Below are positions 57,227-64,000 of a DNA stretch of 64,000 bases, piece after piece. The stretch lies in contig NC_063070.1 of assembly GCF_022605165.1 (NCBI RefSeq), forward strand, positions 2,666,001 to 2,730,000. Direction: 5' to 3'. Source of the stretch: Purpureocillium takamizusanense. Its lineage: Eukaryota > Ascomycota > Sordariomycetes > Hypocreales > Ophiocordycipitaceae. Numbering within the stretch: position 1 is the stretch's first letter; every line of letters begins with the position of its first letter. The position numbers and the translations under genes are program-made. Under the pieces are notes generated by a model. It was not told the DNA's origin, ran no database searches, and was given only the letters and a program-made list of their open reading frames with translations.

Positions 57227-57690
57227 GACTGAGGATATTGTACTATTTACGCTTGGCTCCGTTGCATCGCATGCACTCGTGCGGGTACGGACGGAGGAGA
57301 CAGAGTTGGGTGGGTAGCGGCCGGCACGTGTAACTAACTATTCGAACCCGGAAGCCTCAGTGCGCGAGGCAATTCATAGCAAATTTGTATATGACGATGC
57401 GCAATCAGGGTCGCATCGAGAGGGCCCGATGCACCGCGCACGGCTTGCGTGCGAGCGCATTGAGATTGCCTTTTACTGTGTTTGCATGGCTCCAACATGG
57501 CAATGCTCGTCAACTTACAGCTACAATGTGCTGGCCACGAAAAGGAACGGCACACGGACAACGGATAGAGACGGGTTCGGGCATGCGAATAGAGAGCCAC
57601 CTACATTGACCGACACGGCGCCCATGTTTGCAGCTTGACCTTGGGTTATGCATGGAGTGTTCTCAGTCTATCGAAGCTGAGCAGCAGTGC
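57227..57690. other. Spacer between PEX14 and the truncated minus-strand gene
   Basis: 464 bp holding two 3' ends. No gene is recognised. Short forward frames carry no motif. Confidence 0.5.
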
Positions 57691-58290
57691 TCACTTGAAG
57701 CAGCTCGAGATGCTCCTCTCAACCTTTTGCTTACTGGTCAAGTCCTTGGCGTTGGCCTTGTCTTGGTAGAACTTGTCGAGGGCGTCCGTCACCTCCCTGA
57801 ACAGCTTGCTGTTGGGGTCCTTCATGTCCGGGTACTTTTCCACCGTCTTCTCCCACTCAATCTCCTGCCACGGCTTGGCGACATAGTCGGACTCTTTCTG
57901 GACCGTCTGCCAGACGACGTCCTTGACCCTGGCCACGAGCTCCTTGCGGATGTTGGAGTGGAGGATGGAGGCGCGCACGTCGGACACGGCGCCCCGCACC
58001 ATGTGGGCGTTCTTGAGCAGGCGGCCGACGCCATCAATGTCCTTGGCCGCGCCCTCGACGGAGCCCTTGTCGAGGGCGAAGCCGAGGTCGTCCGAGTGTC
58101 AGTCTCGGCAAGTGAGAACAAAAAAAACAGAGGACTTTGCCTAGGGGTTTCGACTTACCACACTGCTATTGACGTCTGGTATACACTGAACGTGAAAGAT
58201 CAGATCCGAAAGACGAGACAACTTACAGATGATGCTGTCGTGCCAAATGTACCACCGAGGGCAGTGAGGGAGGCGATCCGTTCACTTCGA
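57691..58290 (-). pseudogene. C-terminal part of an unidentified gene lacking its 5' end
   Basis: Minus-strand exons can be traced as about 58290-58227, 58185-58159 and 58065-57691, with GTAAGT donors at both junctions. The last exon encodes MVRGAVSDVRASILHSNI, then a charged helical stretch ending KVERSISSCFK. Reading upstream, the frame meets a TAG near 58364 with no ATG before it, and the sequence there belongs to the chitinase fragment on the other strand. The second acceptor is uncertain: AAG at 58068-58066 is possible, while the protein-like frame would continue to 58092 if a CG were an AG. No domain is recognised. Alternatively it is a small intact gene starting at Met 58002. Confidence 0.45.
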
Positions 58291-60053
58291 TATCCCGGCG
58301 CGCCGGGTAAGTCTGCTTTCCAACCCTGCCTCAACACTCGCCAATCAATCTAAGAGCATTGTATAGATATCCCTGGCGTCCAGTCCCGCCGGGCGACAAG
58401 GCCGACGGCTCCAACTACCTTGCCCTCTTGACCGAGGTTCGAAAGCTCCTCCCTGCCGGCAAGACACTGTCGATCTCTGCCCCTGCCTCCTTTTGGTATC
58501 TGAAAGGCTTCCCTATTGATCGCATGGAGCCTCTTCTGGACTACATCGTCTACTTGATGTACGACTTGCATGGGCAGTGGGACTCTGGAAACCTCCACTC
58601 GGCTCCTGGATGCCCTGCAGGCAACTGCCTTCGGTCTCACGTCAACTGGACCGAGACCGAGAATGCACTAGCCATGATAACCAAGGCTTGTGTGCCGACC
58701 AGCAAAATCCTCCTCGGCAGAGAAAGGCTGCACGGGCCCAATGTGTACCTACCTCGGCGAGAAAGATTCCCCCGCCAAGAAGGGGCCGCTGCATCCGACT
58801 TTATGTTTGACCACGGCAAGGAGTATTTCAAGTGCAACATCAGGGAAGTCGTCACGTGCTGCACGGGCTGTAAAAGCATCCCCGACTATTCTTGCACGCA
58901 GTGCCTGCCGCCGGGCGAGTGCAAGATCACGAGCCCATACGACGACGCCCTCCGCCTGATCCACTCGACCATTGAGGAGTGCCCGCCCGACTATTCCAAG
59001 GCCGGTATGGGTCCCGCAAAGTACCGGGACATCCAGTGGACATTGAAGGAGGGCAAGGAAGACGACTTTTGGGCGGAAATCCAGGCCGAAGTCGGCATTC
59101 CGAAGAAGAAGATGCCGCTCAGCGAAACGGGGCAGTACATTTACGGCTTCGTGACAAACAGCGGCTGTTACTACAGCAGACGCGACGACGCCAATGCAAC
59201 CCTCGGCGATGCGCACGACGACGACGGCGACGGCGACGAGGTCATGAGCGGCGACCGCCTCGTCGGACGCAACGTCAAGAAAAACTGCATGGGCAAGGGC
59301 TACTGGACTGGAGCCCCCAACGTAGACGGCAGAGTCAGCGAGGACGACGTGACGAACCCCAAGGACACGGTCAAAAAAGCCCTCGACAAGTCGTCGGGGC
59401 TGGTCTCGGACCTGGCGAGCCTGGCCCTCGAGGTCAAGTCGGGCATGTACAAGGGCGACGCGGCGGACCTCGTCGACGCCGTGGCCATGCCCATCTACAT
59501 GATCCGCGAGGGCCTCGACTACATGGACACGGTGGTGGACATGGCCAAGGAGATCAAGGAGGCGGAGAAGAAGACGCTCATCGTCAGCCTCCTGTCGGCC
59601 GTGCTGTTCGTCGTCCCGGCCCTCGGCGAGGCCATTGGTACCCTAGGGCTGGCGTCTCTCGGTCGGGCTCTCGTCGCGATTGGGGAGCTGGGCAACACGA
59701 GCTTGGGCATCTACAGCGTCGTGGACAACCCCAAGGCGGCGCCCATTTTCATATTCGGCCTCGTCCTCAGCGCCAAGGGTGTCAGGGACTCCAACGACGT
59801 CGTCAAGGCGGCCAAGGCGCGTCGGGCCATGCCCCACCAGGACATTGTCGGCTTCAGCACCAAGATCGCCGAGAGACTTGCACAGGTGGACAAGGTCATG
59901 TCCAAGGGCAAGGGAAGGCTATGTGCGTCCAATATGCTTAGGACGACTGACGGTGAAAAAGGATACTTGCAAATTTTCAACTCCCAAGGCCAGGCATTTC
60001 TGGGAAATCATGCCGAAAAATTGCAATACATCCCTGAAAGACTAGCCGCCTGA
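58288..60053 (+). pseudogene. Truncated and frameshifted GH18 chitinase, subgroup C-like
   Basis: The long frame at 58359-60053 (564 codons) is the later half of a fungal GH18 chitinase of the large LysM/killer-toxin-like type: SISAPASFWYLKGFPID, VYLMYDLHGQWDSGN, CPAGNCLRSHVNWTETE, then the Cys-rich and C-terminal helical regions. The catalytic DxxDxDxE strand is missing: homology begins at YPGAP (about 58290), just after it, followed by a GTAAGT...TATAG intron (58308-58370). The next exon starts in the right frame but must shift by one base near 58385 to continue. A second defect near 58720 loses the expected YGRSF segment and moves about 80 bases into another frame (GCTGPMCTYLGEKDSPAKKG). 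With no catalytic Glu, it should be inactive on chitin. Confidence 0.75.
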
Positions 60054-60972
60054 AGTGTATGTTGTTTTGGGCATTCTCGTCTCCGCGGCTTTTGAAACTA
60101 ATTCAGGAGCGACTCCTGCGCGTGACCTCCCTCGATCATTCCCACTCAACCAGGTCAGGTACATCTCCAAGCCAGCCATCTGCGACACCGCAGTAGCAAT
60201 CCCCCAAACATAACGGTAATGACGTTGACACCTACAGGCGCCAGTCCGACCCGCATGACATTCCCCATGGCGAGTAGTGGCGATTACAGCGGAATGAATG
60301 GCTGTTCAGACAAAGCAAGATGCCCGACATTGAAGGCCTGCGAACCGGGGAAACGACGTTCGGCGCTCGCAGCGCAAAATCGGCATCGGAGATTAAGAAC
60401 AGCGGGATCTCCAGACGGTCCGGCCGGCACAGCGCCGTCCGGCATGGAGGCGGGTGGGGCACGGAGACGGACGGTGCCGGAAAAGCGGGTCCTCGGTAAA
60501 AGATCGGGTCGAGTTCATTTCATCCGCGTAGTGAGCAAGAAACTCATCTTCCCCTCCTTAATAATTTGGGGGCCGTGGGTTGGGGTCGGGGTCGGGGACG
60601 GGGACGGAGCGACCGAGGTCTGGTCCGGCGCCGCTGCAGGCGGGGCTATCGCTAGCGGGTGTCGATGTCGTCGTCGAAGACTGGCCGTGGCGTGGGGAGA
60701 GAGAGTGACCATGAGGGTGGATGTCCCCGACGCTCGAGCGCTCTCCTTCTTTTCAACTTCTCTTTTATTTTATTTTTTATTTTTTTATTTTTTTGGGCGT
60801 GATCGATTTTGTCTGGGTCGTGTCGCCGAGCAAGCCATTCTTATTTCCCTCGTTGTACGAAGTAACTAGGTCGCAGGTGATAAAACTCATCAACGAGGAG
60901 AGGCATCATCGCCCTAGCCTCGGCACGTCGAGAAAGGAGAGGGAATAGCTTCATTGTCCAAACACAAACGAC
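60054..60972. other. Intergenic region upstream of the HSL-like hydrolase
   Basis: 919 bp. A T-rich run occurs at 60758-60795 and a short GGGGTC-type repeat near 60580-60605. The open frame at 60219-60869 has no recognised domain. The hydrolase promoter should be here. Confidence 0.5.
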
Positions 60973-62614
60973 ATGGCGGGAGACTCAACGTCGCCGCCGC
61001 CGGCACCGCCACCTCCACAGGCGCACGATGACAGCAACAACTACAGCAGCGACGGCGTCGACGTCAGCAAGGTCAGGATCCTCAAGGCGCTCCTGCCCAA
61101 GCTGCCCCTGATCCTGCGCACCATCGTCGCCCACATCCTCAACCTCTCCGAGACGGCCCCCTACCTGGACCTGCGCAGCGCCCTCATCGTCACCGTCCTG
61201 CGCTCCTTTTGCGAGCCCAACCCGTCGCGGCCCAGCTCCGTCTCGTCCATCCAGCGCCTCACCGCGCGCGACCCGGGCGTCAAGGGCCGCGTCTGGGTGA
61301 GCACCTACGCCGCGCCGCCGCCGCCCGAGGATGGCGCCCGCGATGCCCTCGCGCTGGCCATGGCCGCCCTCGAGCCCGACGCAGCTAAAGGCGCCGCTGC
61401 CGCTGGCGATGCCCTCGTCGTGCCGCCCTACGCCGCCGCCGGCGTCGAGGCCGAATGGACGGGCTACCGCGCGGCCGCCGCCCCCGACGAGCGTCCGCCG
61501 CGCATCTCGGAGCGCGACAAGTATCGCCAGATGATGAAGGAGGTCACCCATCCGGCAACCATTCTGTACCTGCACGGCGGTGGCTACTACCTGTGCGACC
61601 CGGCCTCGCATCGCCCCACGACCAAGAAGCTGGCCAAGACGACGGGCGGCCGCTGCTACTCGGTCCGCTATCGCCTTGCTCCGGGCCACCCCTTTCCCGC
61701 GGCCCTGCTCGACGCCTTCGTCTCATATCTAACGCTCCTGTATCCGCCTCCGGACGCGTACCACGAGCCCGTGCGACCGGAGCACATTGTCATCTCCGGA
61801 GACAGGTGAGTTGAGTCTGGCGAAACCCACCACCACCCTGTGCGACGTATGGAGTAGTAACGCGCGTGTTACTGACATGATGCCCCCCCCCCCCTTGCCC
61901 AGCGCCGGAGGAAACCTTACGCTCGCCCTGCTCCAGCTTCTCCTCGAGCTCCGTCGCCAGGGCCAGCGGGTCGTGTGGCACGGCGAGGCCCGCGACGTCC
62001 CGCTCCCCGCCGCCGTCGCCTGCAACTCGCCCTGGATGGACGTGACGCACAGCTCGCCCCTGTTCGAGGGCTCCGACCCTCACCCCTTCGACTACCTCCC
62101 CAAGCCCGCCATCTCGGCCCGCGGCAAGATCGTGCCCTGCGACGTCTGGCCCGCCAAGCCGCCGCGCAAGTTCCTCTACGCCGCCGACGCCGCCGTCGCG
62201 CACCCGCTCGTCTCGCCCATCACGGCGCGCAGCTGGGCCGGCGCGCCGCCCGTCTACATGTGCACGGGCTGGGAGCTGCTGGGCTTCGAGGACCGCTTCT
62301 TCGCCAAGCGCCTGGTCGGCGACGGCGTGCGCGTCGTCTTCGAGGACTACGAGGCGATGCCGCACTGCTTCGCCCTGATCCTGACCAAGACGCCCAACGC
62401 GCGCCGCTGCTTCGACGCCTGGAGCGCCTTCATCAGGCGCGCCGTCGACGATCCGGCCGGGATCGAATCCTCGGCGACAGGCATCCGCGCGCGCACGCTC
62501 GAGGAGGTGACCCTGCGGTTCGACAACCTAAGCGACATGACGTACGGGGAGTACTGCGACCGCATGGTCCGCAAGGCGCGGGAGACGCCCATGCGGGCCA
62601 TTGCCAAGCTATAG
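60973..62614 (+). CDS. Alpha/beta hydrolase of the hormone-sensitive lipase (HSL) family
   Basis: Exons 60973-61805 and 61903-62614 encode 514 residues. The 97-nt intron (GTGAGT, CTGACAT branch, CCCAG after a C-run) splits the nucleophile codon: SGD|SAGGN, with Ser278. The HSL signature LHGGGYYLCD (oxyanion hole, near 197) and GDSAGG are present, and DYEAMPHCF carries the likely His. A Pro-rich N-terminus has no clear signal peptide, so it is probably cytosolic or lipid-associated. Family members hydrolyse short or medium-chain esters or, in some fungi, help convert secondary metabolites; the substrate is unknown. The cap has an Ala-rich insert (about 115-175). Confidence 0.9.
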
Positions 62615-63098
62615 CATAGACGCGGAGCCGCCGTCTTATTACCCGCCAAGGCAGGGGACAAGAGGCGAGTGGCGTGTTACTGCATGAAACGATGGTAGCG
62701 AAGGAGTATTAGCTGCTTGCACGCTCATGGCACATCGATCATTGAAGACGGTCCGACTTTGGAAATCATCATTTGGCAAATGAGTTTTTAGCTCTGTCGG
62801 GCGCTCAGGCAAGCTGAGCTCATAGCAGTTGAGCCGATAGAAGCAGGTCACGTCGTGCAAGTTTTGGATATATAAGCGGCATCACATACAAGACAAATTT
62901 CCAAGATGTTCGTCATCTAATCCCAAATTCAGGACTATATAATGAGCCCGTGACAAAGGGAACAAGGAAGGGCGAGCTGCCCCCCCCTTCACCCGTGGCG
63001 ACAGGGGCTCCGCAGCGAAGAATTAAAAAAGGGAAATAAGGCGTTGCACCCTTGTGACCTTGGCGATGGCGATGCTGCCAGTAGGCGAACATTGGGCC
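62615..63098. other. Convergent spacer with AT-rich 3' end
   Basis: 484 bp between two stops. No gene; contains a TATATAA stretch near 62867 and a C-run near 62981. Confidence 0.5.
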
Positions 63099-63967
63099 TT
63101 ATTCCTGAGAGCGCCTGATCTTGGCGACCCTCTTGGACATTGAGTAGGACGCGTCAGGGCGCATAGGCGGCATGAGAACCGGGGCCGGCGGCTGGGGAAC
63201 AGGCTGAGCAGAACCGTCGCGCGCTGGGCCTCCCGCACCGCCAGGGGCACCCCCGGGGAAGGTCGGCGGCATGGGACCGCTTCCAGGCTGCCCGGGCTGC
63301 CCGGGACCGCCAGGCATCGTTGGGATCTCCGAGCCGTCCTCCCCGGCGCCACCGGGGAAGTTGGGCGGCTGCTGCGGTCCGGGGAACGGTGACTCCGTGC
63401 CTGTGGGCTCTCCGCCCGGGCCGTTCTTGGGGGGCAGCTTGTCTTGCCCGGGGAACGACGGGTCTGTGTCGACGGGCTCGTCGTCCTTGGGGCCCCCCTC
63501 CTCCGATCCCTCCTCTCCGGGGGAGGGCTGCTTCGTCTCCGTTGATCCTTCCTCCGGAAGATTCTCCTCAGGCGACTTCGTCTTGTCCTGGCCGGGCAGA
63601 GGCATGTTGCTGGGGCGCGGGCAGGGTCGTCGCCCGGGAGGAGCGGGAGGCTTCGGCAAGGTGTCGTGGCCCGAGTCGTCCTTGCCCTTGCCCTTGCCCT
63701 TGCCCTTGCCCTTGCCGTTGCCGGTGTCGCTGCCGCTGCCGCTGCCGTCGCCGCCGTCGTTAGGAGTAGGCTTGGGGCGGGTCTCGGGGCCGGGGAAGGT
63801 GTCCGAGGAGCCGGGGATCTCGTTGGACTCGTCGTTGTTGGAGCCGGGTTCGGTCCCGGAGCTCGGGTCAGAGGGGGGGGGGGTGTCATCGGGCCCGGTG
63901 CTGTCGCTCGAGTTGCGGCTTCCCGTGGGGGGCAGGACGTTCTTCTGGAACAGGGACGCAGCGTTAC
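63099..63967 (-). CDS. C-terminal exon of a Gly/Pro/Ser-rich protein, 5' end outside the window
   Basis: The last exon runs 63967-63099 (288 codons). Its left neighbour is intron: a CTGAC branch and TGATGCCAG acceptor at 63976-63968 precede GT AAC GCT, so an in-frame Met at 63977 is intronic and the true start is beyond base 64000. The protein is low complexity: Ser/Asp/Pro-rich, then a (GK)n run from CCCTTG repeats (63683-63717), PG- and PGG-rich repeats resembling collagen-like or cell-wall linkers, and a basic end SKRVAKIRRSQE. No catalytic domain is visible. A secreted or wall protein is possible, but the signal peptide, if any, is missing. Confidence 0.6.
63683..63717. repeat. CCCTTG hexanucleotide array encoding a (Gly-Lys)n run
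   Basis: Five or six CCCTTG units, read on the minus strand as alternating Gly and Lys. It lies inside the edge-truncated gene. Confidence 0.85.
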
Positions 63968-64000
63968 CTGGCATCAAACAACAATGGTCAGCAGCGGGCG

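Noticed and set aside
60219..60869. Forward open frame of 216 codons upstream of the HSL-like gene
   Set aside because: It runs through low-complexity GGGGAC repeats and a T-rich tract that gives a run of Phe; nothing supports translation.
1..64000. CRISPR array or phage-like defence system
   Set aside because: The DNA is fungal nuclear sequence with spliceosomal introns. The short tandem repeats are microsatellites without spacer structure.

Overview
The window is nuclear DNA of a filamentous ascomycete, most likely a high-GC Sordariomycete of the order Hypocreales. The evidence is short introns (about 40-110 nt, GTAAGT-like donors, CTAAC/CTGAC branch sites, YAG acceptors), dense genes on both strands without operons, an L-galactonate dehydratase very like the Trichoderma enzyme, AT-rich islands and a stop-riddled Ty1/copia relic. 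The species cannot be fixed from sequence alone. I rebuilt gene models by eye from splice signals and reading-frame phase; no alignment or RNA data were available.

Layout. 0-5 kb: an edge-truncated gene, a small aminoglycoside-phosphotransferase-like kinase and a secreted purple acid phosphatase. 5.5-8.2 kb: a degraded copia polymerase with a probable LTR, then a small secreted cysteine-rich protein. 9.4-17.6 kb: a membrane RING-H2 ubiquitin ligase, a YTH-domain (m6A reader) protein, GPI mannosyltransferase 2, an acyl-protein-thioesterase-like hydrolase and L-galactonate dehydratase. 19.2-22.8 kb: a TAP-like peptidase tail-to-tail with a proteinase K-type subtilase. 22.8-28.1 kb is gene-poor and ends with a small cysteine-rich gene. 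29.5-37.1 kb: secreted dipeptidyl peptidase IV, a low-complexity fungal protein and ERCC1/Rad10. 38.2-41.0 kb: two AT-rich islands around a zinc-finger/APH fusion. 42-46.3 kb: a secreted GH47 alpha-mannosidase and an NAPE-PLD-like metallohydrolase. 47.7-57.2 kb: housekeeping genes SNU13, a Prm10/ThrE-like transporter, NDC80 and PEX14. 57.7-60.1 kb: two genes, both lacking 5' ends, meet head to head; one is a broken subgroup-C-like GH18 chitinase. 61-64 kb: a hormone-sensitive-lipase-like hydrolase and an edge-truncated Gly/Pro/Ser-rich protein.

How they fit together. Core genes (splicing, kinetochore, DNA repair, peroxisome import, GPI synthesis) are mixed with a secreted degradative set (acid phosphatase, subtilase, DPP IV, GH47, a degraded chitinase, a possible effector). 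That mix suits a saprotroph, or a fungus associated with insects, nematodes or plants. I see no CRISPR array, no convincing tRNA or rRNA gene, and no complete secondary-metabolite cluster. The points most worth following are the truncated head-to-head pair near 58.3 kb, the two small cysteine-rich proteins and the island-flanked zinc-finger kinase.
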